A stretch of DNA of 24,616 nt from JACRAR01 sp041674465 (GCA_041674465.1 JBAYVV010000050.1:1-24616), one strand, 5' to 3'; shown: positions 1 through 8,365, counted from the first letter of the stretch. Numbers and translations are program-made. Notes: generated from the letters alone by a model not told the origin.

Positions 1-188
1 CGCAAGGCGACGCGGTCTTCCTTGCTTCTGCCTGAAACCACATAGGGGAGGACGGTGGGTGAATAGGGCAGCACCGGATCGCGATTGAGCATGGCGATGC
101 TGCCGGTTGCGTCATGGGCGCGAATGGCGCGGACAGCCTCCAGACCGGCATGGCTCGCACCTACTACCAGATAATCGTATCGTTCCAT
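1..188 (-). CDS. padH: Phenylglyoxylate dehydrogenase epsilon subunit, FAD/NAD-binding (N-terminal fragment, cut by window edge)
   Basis: Only the first 62 or so codons are present; the gene runs off the left edge. Translation begins MERYDYLVVGASHAG and shows a Rossmann FAD-binding start (hydrophobic strand, then G-A-S-H-A-G in place of the usual GxGxxG), followed by a helix and the NRDPVLPYSPTVLPY stretch typical of pyridine nucleotide-disulfide oxidoreductases of the NADH oxidase type. In Azoarcus evansii phenylglyoxylate:NAD+ oxidoreductase the FAD-carrying epsilon subunit PadH passes electrons from the iron-sulfur subunits to NAD+. The ATG at 186-188 lies 7 bases after the padG stop codon, so the genes are surely co-transcribed. 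The family and place in the operon fit PadH well, but the NAD-binding half cannot be inspected here. A generic NADH:acceptor oxidoreductase is the alternative. Confidence 0.8.
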   Translation of the reverse strand, partial: MERYDYLVVGASHAGLEAVRAIRAHDATGSIAMLNRDPVLPYSPTVLPYVVSGRSKEDRVAL

Positions 189-195
189 AGTCTTA

Positions 196-1419
196 TCAAT
201 CCTGGGCATTGAGCCAGATCGGCTGGCGCGGACAGGGGCCGGTCAGCAGCTTGGCAGTTTCCCGGACGGCCCGTTCAAAATGAACTTCGGTCAAATCCGC
301 ACCGGCCAGTCCGCCGATCATGCTGAGGCAGGGGATGCGCTCGCGGGCGTAGTACATCGCCGCCAGGGTTTCCTGGAACACCGGACCGCTGTTCCAGCCA
401 AAGCACACGGAACGATCCACCACGCCGACAGCGCGCACCTTGTTCAGTGCCGCCGCCATCGCATCGATCGGGAATGGCCGCATGGTCTTGATCTTGATGA
501 GTCCGACGCGTTCGCCGCGGTTGCGGGCTTCATCGACCACATCCTTGCCGGCACCGGCCATGCTGCCGATGGTGATGATGGCGTAGTCCGCATCCTCGAG
601 CCGGTATTCCTCGATCAGGGGAGCGAAGCTGCGGCCGAAACGTTGCGCCCATTCCTTGTGCGCCTCAACGATCACGCCGAGCGAATTCTGCATGCCTTCG
701 CATTGCCCCTGCCGATAGCGTGTGAACAGCGCCGGACCGGTTCCGGCGGAGCCGCCGGTGAGTGGATCGACCGCCATCGGGCGTTGCGGGTCGAGGGCAA
801 CGTGCCAGTTCACATCCTTGTTGCCGAGGTAATGATCCACTTCATCCTGATCGGGAAGTTCGATGCGCACAATGCCGTTGGACAGGTAGTTACCGTCATG
901 ATTGACATTCACCGGCAGCATGACAGAGTGGTTCTCGGCGATCTTGTAGGCCATGATCGTGGTGTCGAGCACTTCCTGCACCGACTCGCAGAACATCTGG
1001 ATCCAGCCGACCTCACGCACCGTCATCGCATCCTGCTGGCCGCCCCAGACGCATTGCGGCGAGATGCCGTCGCGCGTGACGATGGACATGACAATCGGCA
1101 GGCGCAGGTTGGGCGTGCGGAAATAGGGCTCGAACATGAACGCCAGGCCCTGTCCGCAACTTGCCGTGTAGGTCCGCCCGCCCGCCAGCGCCGCACCCTG
1201 CAACACCGACAGCACGCTATGCTCGCCTTCCGCCTCGACCATTTCGGCGTCGAGGACGCCATCGGCAATGAATTGCGCCAGGTATTCAACCAACGAAGAT
1301 TGCGGCGTGATCGGATAGCCGGCGACCATGTCGGGGCGGGACAGGACCACGCCCCAGGCGGCGGCTTCGTTGCCGTCGCAGACCAGTACCTTGTTCTTGG
1401 GTTTCAGGACAGCGCTCAT
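196..1419 (-). CDS. padG: Phenylglyoxylate dehydrogenase alpha subunit (2-oxoacid oxidoreductase, pyrimidine-binding domain)
   Basis: The 407-residue product is the alpha subunit of a 2-oxoacid:acceptor oxidoreductase. It would act with the gamma (padE), delta (padF), epsilon (padH) and unseen beta (padI) subunits to decarboxylate phenylglyoxylate to benzoyl-CoA and CO2 in the cytoplasm. Near the N terminus it has the family motif VAGYPITPQSS, then GEHSVLSVLQGAALAGGRTYTASCGQGL, which is the usual substrate/TPP-side loop; a transketolase C-terminal-like domain follows in the last third. The start at 1419 (MSAVLKPKNK) was chosen over an in-frame ATG 90 bases upstream, because that one lies inside padF and the chosen ATG has GGAGG six bases before it. 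The padF stop is one base upstream, so translation is probably coupled. Family membership is certain; substrate is inferred from the pad neighbours. Confidence 0.88.
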   Translation of the reverse strand: MSAVLKPKNKVLVCDGNEAAAWGVVLSRPDMVAGYPITPQSSLVEYLAQFIADGVLDAEMVEAEGEHSVLSVLQGAALAGGRTYTASCGQGLAFMFEPYFRTPNLRLPIVMSIVTRDGISPQCVWGGQQDAMTVREVGWIQMFCESVQEVLDTTIMAYKIAENHSVMLPVNVNHDGNYLSNGIVRIELPDQDEVDHYLGNKDVNWHVALDPQRPMAVDPLTGGSAGTGPALFTRYRQGQCEGMQNSLGVIVEAHKEWAQRFGRSFAPLIEEYRLEDADYAIITIGSMAGAGKDVVDEARNRGERVGLIKIKTMRPFPIDAMAAALNKVRAVGVVDRSVCFGWNSGPVFQETLAAMYYARERIPCLSMIGGLAGADLTEVHFERAVRETAKLLTGPCPRQPIWLNAQD

Positions 1420-1420
1420 C

Positions 1421-1711
1421 TCAATCCTCCTCGGCGACCATCTCGATCGCACCATGCGGACATTCCTCGGCGCAAATGCCGCAACCCTTGCAGGTGGCGA
1501 GATTGGCATCGAACCAGCCGGAGCGCTCGATGATGCACTGGACCGGGCAATACAACCAGCATATGGAGCACTTCACGCATTTCTTGCGATTCACCACCGG
1601 CAACGAGGAGCGCCAGTCGCCCGGCATCATCTTGCTGTATTCGGTGGCGATCGGACAGAGGTTGTTGGGTATCGTGCTCTGGTCGAAGATTGGAATCGAC
1701 TGTTTTTTCAT
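1421..1711 (-). CDS. padF: Phenylglyoxylate dehydrogenase delta subunit (2[4Fe-4S] ferredoxin-type)
   Basis: This 96-residue protein has two classical [4Fe-4S] motifs: C-V-K-C-S-I-C-W-L-Y-C-P around residues 45-56 and C-K-G-C-G-I-C-A-E-E-C-P around residues 74-85. The segment NRKKCVKCSICWLYCPV is the hallmark of the delta subunit of four-subunit pyruvate/2-oxoacid oxidoreductases. It relays electrons from the TPP site in alpha/beta to the flavoprotein PadH. The ATG overlaps the padE stop in an ATGA arrangement, with GGAGG just upstream, and the stop lies one base before padG, so padE-F-G are translationally coupled. Length is normal for the family. The name pad rests on the neighbouring padBCD and padH-like genes. 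Confidence 0.88.
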   Translation of the reverse strand: MKKQSIPIFDQSTIPNNLCPIATEYSKMMPGDWRSSLPVVNRKKCVKCSICWLYCPVQCIIERSGWFDANLATCKGCGICAEECPHGAIEMVAEED

Positions 1712-2280
1712 GCCGCCTCCCTCCGCTCGATGGTATGCACCTGCGTCAGTTCATAGCCGCGCTGCAATGCCAACTGGTTCTGCTTCAGGCCGGCATCGCG
1801 GAAATTGCTTTCGTTCAGCGCCTGACTGAGTGATTCCAGAGACACCATGCCGGTGGCACGCGCGAATGCGCCGAGCATGGTGGTGTTGGTGATCGGCCGG
1901 CCGAAAATTTCCAGCGTGATGGCGACCGCATCGCACAAAGCGACGGTCGCTACCGAAGAGGGAATCTTGAGTTCGCCGAGCGAGCGCTTGGTCGACTGGA
2001 TCAGCATGCCGCCCTCTGTCATGCCGGAGAAGATATCGACCACCTTGGGCAGGGAGGAGTCGATGCAGAGCACGCAATTCGGCTTGTAAATATTGGTCAT
2101 CGCCCGCATCGGCTGGTCATGAACACGCAAGTAGGCGGCGACTGGGGCACCGCGGCGTTCAAAGCCGAATTGGGGAATCGCGATGACATGCTTGCCCTCC
2201 GCCACCAGTGCCTTGGCAAGTATCGAGGCAGCGAGAACCGCCCCTTGCCCGCCGCGTCCGTGTAATCGCACTTCATACAT
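1708..2280 (-). CDS. padE: Phenylglyoxylate dehydrogenase gamma subunit
   Basis: The 190-residue product begins MYEVRLHGRGGQGAVLAASIL. GRGGQG at residues 8-13 is the signature of the gamma domain of 2-oxoacid:acceptor oxidoreductases, followed by IPQFGFERRGAPVAAYLRV, also diagnostic. About 21 kDa is predicted, close to the small gamma subunit reported for phenylglyoxylate:NAD+ oxidoreductase. The ATG at 2280 is preceded by GGAG with an 8-base spacer; a longer in-frame start would run into the upstream cyclase gene and is unlikely. The intergenic gap to the cyclase is 25 bases, and the 3' end overlaps padF by 4 bases. This is a split (alpha, beta, gamma, delta separate) enzyme, unlike the fused KorAB at the other end of the window. 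Confidence 0.88.
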   Translation of the reverse strand: MYEVRLHGRGGQGAVLAASILAKALVAEGKHVIAIPQFGFERRGAPVAAYLRVHDQPMRAMTNIYKPNCVLCIDSSLPKVVDIFSGMTEGGMLIQSTKRSLGELKIPSSVATVALCDAVAITLEIFGRPITNTTMLGAFARATGMVSLESLSQALNESNFRDAGLKQNQLALQRGYELTQVHTIERREAA

Positions 2281-2305
2281 GATGGTTGCTCCGCAATTGT
2301 GACTT

Positions 2306-3085
2306 TCAGGCTGGCACCAAAGCCAGAACGCGCAAGGGGCTGCCCGATCCATTCCTGATCTTCAGCGGCGTCGCGACGATGACAGCACCGTGCGGCGGCA
2401 GTTGATCAAGATTCTTGAGGCATTGCAAGCCGTAACGATTGGCGCCATGCATCAGCGTATGGCAGGGGTAGGGCATCGGCCAGGCATAGGATTGTCCGGC
2501 GTCGGTATTGATGGTCTCGACGCCGAAACCCAGCACCTTGCGCTGCTTCACCATCCATTCGACGGTGGCCTGGGCCGGGCCGGGGGTGTGTGGGCCATCT
2601 TCGCGGAAGTTCATGAACTCATTCGGCATCTTGCGCTTGGACCAGTCGGTACGGAACAGCAGCCAGGCGCCTTCAGGGATGCGTCCGTGCTTGGCCTCCC
2701 ATTTTTCGAGGAATTCGACCGTGAGCAGCCAGTCGTCGTTGGCCTTCACTTCCGCCGAACAATCCACCACCACGGCGGGGGAGATGAAGACGCGCGGATC
2801 GATGGTATCGACACTGTTGTCAGGATAGTCCTTGCCGGTAATCCAATGCACCGGTGCATCGAAGTGGGTTCCGGTATGCTCGCCGCAGGAGAAATTGTTC
2901 CAGTACCAGCCCGGTCCTTTTTCGTCGTAGTGGCTGATGGTTTCCTGCTTGAAAGCCCAGACCTGGCCGAACTCCGGCGGCAATTGCAACGCCGGAAAAT
3001 CGGGGGAGAGCGTTTGCGTCAGATCGACAACTTTTACTTTGCCGCCGCTGATTCCATGCAGCAGTTGGTTCAAGACATTTTCCAT
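2306..3085 (-). CDS. Cyclase-family metal-dependent hydrolase (kynurenine formamidase-like), role in pad operon unknown
   Basis: The 259-residue protein has the metal-binding signature of the cyclase/kynurenine formamidase family (HxGTHxDxPxH): H70-T-G-T-H74-F-D76-A-P-V-H80. It also has the family features VVDLTQTLS near the N terminus and WLLFRTDW in the middle. Characterised relatives hydrolyse amide or lactone bonds with a divalent metal, for example N-formylkynurenine. No signal peptide is visible, so it is cytoplasmic. It has its own good ribosome-binding site (AAGGAG, 9 bases before ATG), lies 55 bases after fdhD and 25 bases before padE, and therefore sits inside the pad operon. I infer it may act on an intermediate or side product of phenylacetyl-CoA oxidation, for example by hydrolysing an acyl-CoA or lactone, but the sequence gives no direct support for a substrate. 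Confidence 0.8.
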   Translation of the reverse strand: MENVLNQLLHGISGGKVKVVDLTQTLSPDFPALQLPPEFGQVWAFKQETISHYDEKGPGWYWNNFSCGEHTGTHFDAPVHWITGKDYPDNSVDTIDPRVFISPAVVVDCSAEVKANDDWLLTVEFLEKWEAKHGRIPEGAWLLFRTDWSKRKMPNEFMNFREDGPHTPGPAQATVEWMVKQRKVLGFGVETINTDAGQSYAWPMPYPCHTLMHGANRYGLQCLKNLDQLPPHGAVIVATPLKIRNGSGSPLRVLALVPA

Positions 3086-3140
3086 CGCGATATTCTCCTT
3101 AGCTCAGAATGTTGCAGTGATTCAGCGATTCCGGCATGCC

Positions 3141-4091
3141 TCAGGGCATGCCGACACCGACGTGCTTTGCAGCCGGCCGATGCATCGAGTCGGATTGTTG
3201 AACGAGTTCGCGGATGCGTTCGGGGTGAGTATAGACCGTGGCGCATTCTCCGCGCACAAAGCCGCACAACGTGATCCCCAGACGCTCGGCCATGGCGATT
3301 GCCAGCGAGGAGGGCGCAGAGACGGCGGCTACCATTTCCAAGCCCGCCCGGGCGGACTTGGCGATCATCTCGAAACTCAGCCGGCTGGAAAGCATTGCAC
3401 CGCATCCTGCGGTCGGCTGTTGCCGCAGCAGGCACAGGCCGATGGCCTTGTCGAGCGCATTGTGCCGGCCGAGGTCTTCGGCGACGGCCAGAATCTCTTT
3501 GTCCGCTGAAAAAATCATGGCGGCATGGGCGCCGCCGGTCGTACTGAAAACCGCCTGCCGTTGCTTCATGGCTTCCATCAAGGGCAAGAAGTCGTCTATC
3601 GACAGGCGCAAGGTGTCGGAGACTTCAGTAAAGCCGACCATCTCGCCTTCGAGCACGTCGCGGCCGCCGCACACGCCGCAGGAACTGGTCATGAGCACAT
3701 TGCTGCGCCGGACTTTCGCTTTTGAAGGATCGACCAGGCGCATGCGCACGATGTCCGGCCGCTCCGGGCAGACTTCCATACTGGCGATGTCCTGCAGACT
3801 GTCGATGATGCCTTCGCTGAATGCAAAACCCGCGGCCAATGCCAGGCGTTCGGGAACATGCTCGGTGCCGAGCACGCCTTCACCGGCCACAAAACCGCTG
3901 GCCACCGCGTCCTCGGTGGGCGTCCACATCAGCGTGTAGGCGCCGACATCCGCGACCTCGATGTTGAGGGCATCCTCCTGCACGACCCAGCAATTCGCCA
4001 AGTCTGGATTGCTGCGGTCCGCTGAAAAGCGGCGGGCAGATACGGCTACAGTACCGTTCTGCCCGGAAAAGTCGCGCAAGTATTTGTGCAC
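3141..4091 (-). CDS. fdhD: Formate dehydrogenase accessory sulfurtransferase FdhD family
   Basis: The 316-residue product aligns by eye along E. coli FdhD: FSEGIIDSLQDI, then the catalytic loop SSCGVCGG with the two redox cysteines (CxxC), then GGAHAAMIFSADKEILAVAEDLGRHNALDKAIG, SSRLSFEMIAKSARAG and ATVYTHPERI near the C terminus. FdhD moves sulfur from a cysteine desulfurase to the bis-MGD molybdenum cofactor, giving the terminal sulfido ligand needed by formate dehydrogenases. Here it lies 22 bases behind padD, so its client is probably PadB. The start is GTG with no clear ribosome-binding site, suggesting coupling to padD; the first in-frame ATG is far downstream and would remove conserved sequence. 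About 20 extra residues follow the usual C terminus (VQQSDSMHRPAAKHVGVGMP). Confidence 0.92.
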   Translation of the reverse strand: MHKYLRDFSGQNGTVAVSARRFSADRSNPDLANCWVVQEDALNIEVADVGAYTLMWTPTEDAVASGFVAGEGVLGTEHVPERLALAAGFAFSEGIIDSLQDIASMEVCPERPDIVRMRLVDPSKAKVRRSNVLMTSSCGVCGGRDVLEGEMVGFTEVSDTLRLSIDDFLPLMEAMKQRQAVFSTTGGAHAAMIFSADKEILAVAEDLGRHNALDKAIGLCLLRQQPTAGCGAMLSSRLSFEMIAKSARAGLEMVAAVSAPSSLAIAMAERLGITLCGFVRGECATVYTHPERIRELVQQSDSMHRPAAKHVGVGMP

Positions 4092-4113
4092 TGGGTACTC
4101 TGGGACTGTTCGC

Positions 4114-5016
4114 TCAGCGCTTGAAATGGTGGGCGAAAGTCATCACCGGATCGTAGGTGGCGACCTTAAACATCAATACCCGGAACGCATAGTATCCGGT
4201 CAGTTCGGTGCCGGCCACGGCGATCATCGAAATCAGGCTGCGTGGCGCAAAGCTCATGAACAGAGCAGAAACGACAAAGCCGAGCAGGATCACGACCGGG
4301 ATGAACCAGCCGGCAAAAGCGCCGCGCACCAGTAGATCGACGGATTTTTGTCCGCCTTCGGAGCCGTACTTGGCGCCGTGCAGCAGACTCAGCACCATGA
4401 CCAGGCCGTACAGCATGAGGGCGATCGCCGATGCTTGCAGCAACTGGAAGATTTCCGGATGATCGGTCAGCAGGGGTGTGTTGTAGCCCAGCACCATGGT
4501 CAGCAATACGCCGTTCAATAGGGCATAAGTGAGACTCGCCACTGGCATCAGACCGGTGCTCCACAAGGTGATGGCCGAAGAATGGGACATGGCGAAACCT
4601 TGATACACCATGATCACCAGACAGGACAGCACCGCGACAATGCTGATCAGGACCGACAGCGCCTGGGGCAGGAATGGGGCGTTCAGGTTCAGCACATGCA
4701 GCGCTCCCGCACCGACAAACACCGCAATCGCCAGCAGCCCTCGGCTGATCCAGGAACTGCCGACCTTGGCGAACGCGCGCCAGCCGCGCAGCGGTTGGCC
4801 GAGATGGATCGCATGGCCGCCACCCTTGCCGATCAGCACCATCAGCAAAGCGAGGGCCATGCCCAGCGTGAAGTCGAAGAATTGCGACACGAAATAAAGT
4901 CCCGCTCCCGCTTCACCGAAGAAGAACGCGGTGGCGATGTGAGTACCCCATGCCCTCTGCATGCGGGGACCAACCTTGAAATCTTCCTCTTCATTCATGA
5001 AGTGCCTGGAATGCAT
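4114..5016 (-). CDS. padD: Phenylacetyl-CoA:acceptor oxidoreductase membrane subunit (DmsC/NrfD-like)
   Basis: The 300-residue protein is highly hydrophobic with about eight predicted membrane helices, for example GLLAIAVFVGAGALHVL, LSVLISIVAVLSCLVIMVY and WFIPVVILLGFVVSALFMSF. The layout is that of the quinone-interacting membrane anchor of DMSO reductase-type enzymes. It would anchor PadB and PadC on the cytoplasmic face and pass electrons to quinone. The ATG at 5016 (MHSRHFMNEEEDF) is preceded by AGGAGG with an 8-base spacer and is preferred over an ATG 14 codons upstream. The gene follows padC by 63 bases. The biochemically known Thauera aromatica enzyme has three subunits of roughly 93, 27 and 26 kDa; this one is predicted somewhat larger than the small subunits, as is common for hydrophobic proteins on gels. 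Confidence 0.82.
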   Translation of the reverse strand: MHSRHFMNEEEDFKVGPRMQRAWGTHIATAFFFGEAGAGLYFVSQFFDFTLGMALALLMVLIGKGGGHAIHLGQPLRGWRAFAKVGSSWISRGLLAIAVFVGAGALHVLNLNAPFLPQALSVLISIVAVLSCLVIMVYQGFAMSHSSAITLWSTGLMPVASLTYALLNGVLLTMVLGYNTPLLTDHPEIFQLLQASAIALMLYGLVMVLSLLHGAKYGSEGGQKSVDLLVRGAFAGWFIPVVILLGFVVSALFMSFAPRSLISMIAVAGTELTGYYAFRVLMFKVATYDPVMTFAHHFKR

Positions 5017-5079
5017 CTTTGTATCCTCCTTGCGTGCTGCGAAAAGCTGCCGCCCCAAGTGACGAGGGGGCGGCAGGCA

Positions 5080-5694
5080 TCAGTCGATGTAGAACACTCG
5101 CGGATTGGTATTCTTTTCTGGCAGCGGCTGACGACCGTGGTGTTCGTGGATCAGCCTGCGTACCTTGCTGTTGGCATCGTCCAGATCGCCAAAGATGCGT
5201 GCCTCGGTGGGACAGGTGGCGACACAGGCGGGATCCAGGCCGGCATCCACGCGCTCGTGGCAGAACGTGCATTTCTGCACCGTGCCGGCCGTGAAACGCA
5301 CATTGCCCTGCTTCTCGAAGGGTGTCTGCTCGCCGTTGTTGAACAATCCCTGCTCCAGCATTTCCGATTCGATGCGGGTGCGTTGATCGTATGGACAGGC
5401 GACCACGCAGGTGCCGCAGCCGATGCACAGGTCGTGATTGACCAGCACGATGCCATCGGCGCGCGTATAGGTGGCGCCGGTCGGACAGACGCGTTCGCAG
5501 GGCGCATCCTCGCAGTGGTTGCAGATGGTCGGGATATAGACGCGAGTGACGTTGGGATAAACGCCGACCTCTTCACTGAGCGTTTTGGTGAAGAACATGC
5601 CGTTCGGCAGCGTGTTCTCCTGCTTGCAGGCAACCGCGCAGGCATTGCAGCCTATGCAGCGGCGCAGATCGAAAACCATGCCCCATTTAGCCAT
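5080..5694 (-). CDS. padC: Phenylacetyl-CoA:acceptor oxidoreductase iron-sulfur subunit (DmsB-like, four [4Fe-4S])
   Basis: The 204-residue protein has four cysteine groups of the DmsB/PsrB/NrfC type: CIGCNACAVACKQEN near residue 13, CNHCEDAPCERVCPTGA in the middle, CIGCGTCVVACPYDQR next, and CTFCHERVDAGLDPACVATCPTEAR towards the C terminus. These hold four cubane clusters forming a wire from the molybdenum subunit to the membrane subunit. No Tat or Sec signal is present, so it faces the cytoplasm. The start codon shares one base with the padB stop (TGATG), so it is translationally coupled to padB. Any DMSO-reductase-like complex could carry this subunit; the name padC rests on the adjoining padB and the padE-H genes. 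Confidence 0.87.
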   Translation of the reverse strand: MAKWGMVFDLRRCIGCNACAVACKQENTLPNGMFFTKTLSEEVGVYPNVTRVYIPTICNHCEDAPCERVCPTGATYTRADGIVLVNHDLCIGCGTCVVACPYDQRTRIESEMLEQGLFNNGEQTPFEKQGNVRFTAGTVQKCTFCHERVDAGLDPACVATCPTEARIFGDLDDANSKVRRLIHEHHGRQPLPEKNTNPRVFYID

Positions 5695-8297
5695 CAGTGT
5701 CCCCTTCCATGCGCGTAAGCAGATTTGCTGGCCATGAATTCGGCCGGCATCACCGTGAGTTTGGTCAATTTCACCTTGGCGACTGTTTCAGGTTGCCCGC
5801 TACAAGCGTCGGTATGCCGCAGGTTGGTTGGCAGGAGTTCGTTGTAGTTGCCGCCGCCCAGACGCACCGCACTGTTCTGGGTGGCGATGCGCGACAGCGC
5901 ATTGGACACGCAGACTGTTTCCGGATGCACGCCTTCCGAGGAAGACATGCGCGCGACGATGCTGCCATAGGGCGATTCGATGCGGACAATATCGCCGTCC
6001 TTGAGACCCTTGGCCTTGGCTGTCGCCGTGTTCAAGAGCACCGTGGTATGCACCGGATCCTTGAAAACAATGTCATCAAGCCAAGGATTGCCGACGCTCT
6101 CGCCGAAGTTGATCTGGATGTCCTTGAATGTGATCGCGTACATATCGAACTCTTGCGGTTCTTCATGGACCGGGTCGAGCTTTGGTGTTGGAAGCGGCTG
6201 GTAGTCATACCATTCCCACTCGTGGCGGATGGCGACATTGGCATCTTCCATCTTCTTCTTCAGATCGTCACGAGCGCGGATGATGTCCTCAATGTAGAAA
6301 TGCAGGCGCATGCCTTCCCAGGGCCGGTACCACTTCTCCGGTTTGCGCGGCGTCACGGCGTGGCCATGCTCGATGTACCAGTTGAGATCCTGGCCATTCC
6401 ATAGCTTGCCCTTGCGCTCGGCGATTTCCTTGTCGCCGTACTTGGTCTTCAAATCGAGCAGCAGTTCCGGCTTCTGCTGGAAGCCATGCACGAAATTCTG
6501 GATAGTGTTCCAGATTTCAAGGATGCCGAGGCGCTCGGAAATTTCATTGAAAATTTCTTCTTCGCTCTTGGTATCGTAGAGCGGTTCGGTCGCCGGCTGG
6601 CGCAGGCACATGCCTTCGTGATGCGGCGGCTCGATCATGGTCATGTTCCATGATTCCATCAAGTCGTGTGCCGGCAGAATGATGTCGGCCCATTCGTTGG
6701 ATTCATTGGGCAGGATGTCGATGGCTACCACGAAGCGCATGCCGCGCATCATCTCGAACCATTTCTCGCGATTGCCGGAAATGTTCCAGATCGGGTTGGC
6801 ATGGCAGAGCAGCATGGTGTCAGGCTTGTAGTTGAGCCCGAATTTCTCGGCATTGTTGAGCGTGTATTGAGTCAAGTGGCCGGGATCCACACCGATCGGG
6901 AAATAGCCCATCAGGTGGGTCTCGTTCGGCGGGTAGGAGAACGGCACTTCGGGGTGCAACTGATGAGGTGCGGTTTTCATCATGCCGTTTTCGCCGGCGT
7001 TGATCATGCCGCATCCGCCGCGGATTTCCTGCATCTGGTCATCGAGCGTGGCGCCAACGTGGCCGCCGGGGGTGTCGATCGCACCGATCAGGAAATTCAC
7101 CAGCTTGAACGATTGGTTGGCCATGGCGCTGTACTTGTGTCCCTGGGCGCCACGATAGAAGTTATAGCCGGCCGGCCGCAAGGGCAGCAGACGGCCTTCG
7201 ATTTCGATGAAGGAACCAATCTGCGCGGCCTTGGCAAATTCGCGAGCGATGCGCCTGATGGTGTCGGCCGGGATGGTGGTCACTTCGGACATCTGCTCGG
7301 GTGTGCAGTCCTTGAGAATGTCCTTGAATTTCTGGAAGGCGGGTTTGCATTCCTTGCCTTCCACCTGGTAAGTACCCTCAAGGGCAAAATCCTTGATGCT
7401 CGGATCGTCCCATAGTTTCGCCTGGCCGTCACCGGCATCCCAGACGTAGATCTTGCCTTCGGCATTGCGCACGAAATAGCCGTCGGGACCGACCAGATAA
7501 GGTGCGTTGGTGTCCTTCTTCAGGGACTTGTAGTCACACAGCTTCTCATACACCAGCACGTGGCACAGCCCCAGCGCAAACTGTCGGTCAGTGGCGGGAC
7601 GGATCGGCACCCATTCGTTGGACTTGGCGCCGCCGATGGACAGGCGCGGTTCGACGACAACGACGCGCATGTTGCGTTCGATCCGGGCCTTGGCCATGTG
7701 GTTGGCCTGTGCAGCAGTGTGCAGGTGCGAGGAGAAGCCGTCGCCGCCGCCATTGTTGATCCAGTAGTTGCAGTAATTGACGTCGTTGGCTGCGGCGAAG
7801 GCGGAATGCACGAAGCCGTTCATCGGGTGATAGCCGCCGCCGCAGAAATTGCCGACAGCTGAAAAATAATTGGCGTTGCCGTAGGCAGCCGGCCAGGCCC
7901 AGAGGAAGAGTTTCTGGAAATCGTTGATGGCAGGCAGCAGTTTGCGCCGGTCCTCATCCATGGTGCGCTTGAGTTCGCGGCCGACAATGTCCAGCGCCTC
8001 GTTCCAACCGATCGGCTCCCATTTCGGATCGACCCCCGGCCCCTTCTCCGGATTGGTGCGGCGCAACGGCGTCTTGAAGCGTGTGGGATCGTAATGCCGC
8101 AGGATTGCCGCGTTGCCCTTCGGACACATGCGCCCATTGTTGCTCGGACTGGTCGGTTGGCCTTCGACCTTATTGACGACACCGTCATCGGTGATGTGGA
8201 TGCGCGTGACACAAGAATGAAGACACATCTTGCATGTCGAATTCACCCATTTGCCGGGTTTCATCGAATTCTGCACAGGTTGCGTGGATAGATCCAT
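5694..8297 (-). CDS. padB: Phenylacetyl-CoA:acceptor oxidoreductase molybdopterin subunit (DMSO reductase family)
   Basis: The 867-residue protein is a bis-MGD molybdenum oxidoreductase. The N-terminal [4Fe-4S] motif is C22-x2-C25-x3-C29 with C58 in GRMCPKG. Cys152, in AVGNFCGGGYH, sits where family members carry the molybdenum ligand; this assignment is from pattern only. The C-terminal dinucleotide-binding domain is present (LLNTATAKAKGLKDGDIVRIESPYG). It starts MDLSTQPVQNSMKPGKW without a twin-arginine signal, so it stays in the cytoplasm, as expected for a CoA-thioester substrate. The family enzyme from Thauera oxidises phenylacetyl-CoA by four electrons to phenylglyoxylate. Predicted mass is close to the 93 kDa reported for the large subunit. 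The ATG is preceded by AAGGAG with a 7-base spacer, and it is the first gene of the apparent operon. Substrate assignment is from context. Confidence 0.85.
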   Translation of the reverse strand: MDLSTQPVQNSMKPGKWVNSTCKMCLHSCVTRIHITDDGVVNKVEGQPTSPSNNGRMCPKGNAAILRHYDPTRFKTPLRRTNPEKGPGVDPKWEPIGWNEALDIVGRELKRTMDEDRRKLLPAINDFQKLFLWAWPAAYGNANYFSAVGNFCGGGYHPMNGFVHSAFAAANDVNYCNYWINNGGGDGFSSHLHTAAQANHMAKARIERNMRVVVVEPRLSIGGAKSNEWVPIRPATDRQFALGLCHVLVYEKLCDYKSLKKDTNAPYLVGPDGYFVRNAEGKIYVWDAGDGQAKLWDDPSIKDFALEGTYQVEGKECKPAFQKFKDILKDCTPEQMSEVTTIPADTIRRIAREFAKAAQIGSFIEIEGRLLPLRPAGYNFYRGAQGHKYSAMANQSFKLVNFLIGAIDTPGGHVGATLDDQMQEIRGGCGMINAGENGMMKTAPHQLHPEVPFSYPPNETHLMGYFPIGVDPGHLTQYTLNNAEKFGLNYKPDTMLLCHANPIWNISGNREKWFEMMRGMRFVVAIDILPNESNEWADIILPAHDLMESWNMTMIEPPHHEGMCLRQPATEPLYDTKSEEEIFNEISERLGILEIWNTIQNFVHGFQQKPELLLDLKTKYGDKEIAERKGKLWNGQDLNWYIEHGHAVTPRKPEKWYRPWEGMRLHFYIEDIIRARDDLKKKMEDANVAIRHEWEWYDYQPLPTPKLDPVHEEPQEFDMYAITFKDIQINFGESVGNPWLDDIVFKDPVHTTVLLNTATAKAKGLKDGDIVRIESPYGSIVARMSSSEGVHPETVCVSNALSRIATQNSAVRLGGGNYNELLPTNLRHTDACSGQPETVAKVKLTKLTVMPAEFMASKSAYAHGRGH

Positions 8298-8365
8298 TTT
8301 CGCTCCTTGGTTGAAGTTCGCGACAGGCTACAGTGCAAATACTACAACCTGCGGTTTTACGCAGC

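Noticed and set aside
280..1533. Long open frame on the plus strand opposite padG (417 codons), rich in His, Arg, Gln and Asp
   Set aside because: It is the antisense of a well-recognised conserved gene, has low-complexity composition typical of GC-rich shadow frames and no recognisable motif. The same applies to long plus-strand frames opposite cyclase/fdhD (2390-3939), padC/padD (4582-5718), padB (5697-7415), rnfG (14466-15308) and apbE (17841-18722).
2402..2416. TTGATCAAGATTC resembling an FNR site
   Set aside because: Only one half-site matches, and it lies inside the cyclase coding sequence. A similar TTGATCAAGG at 13404 inside rnfA was rejected for the same reason.
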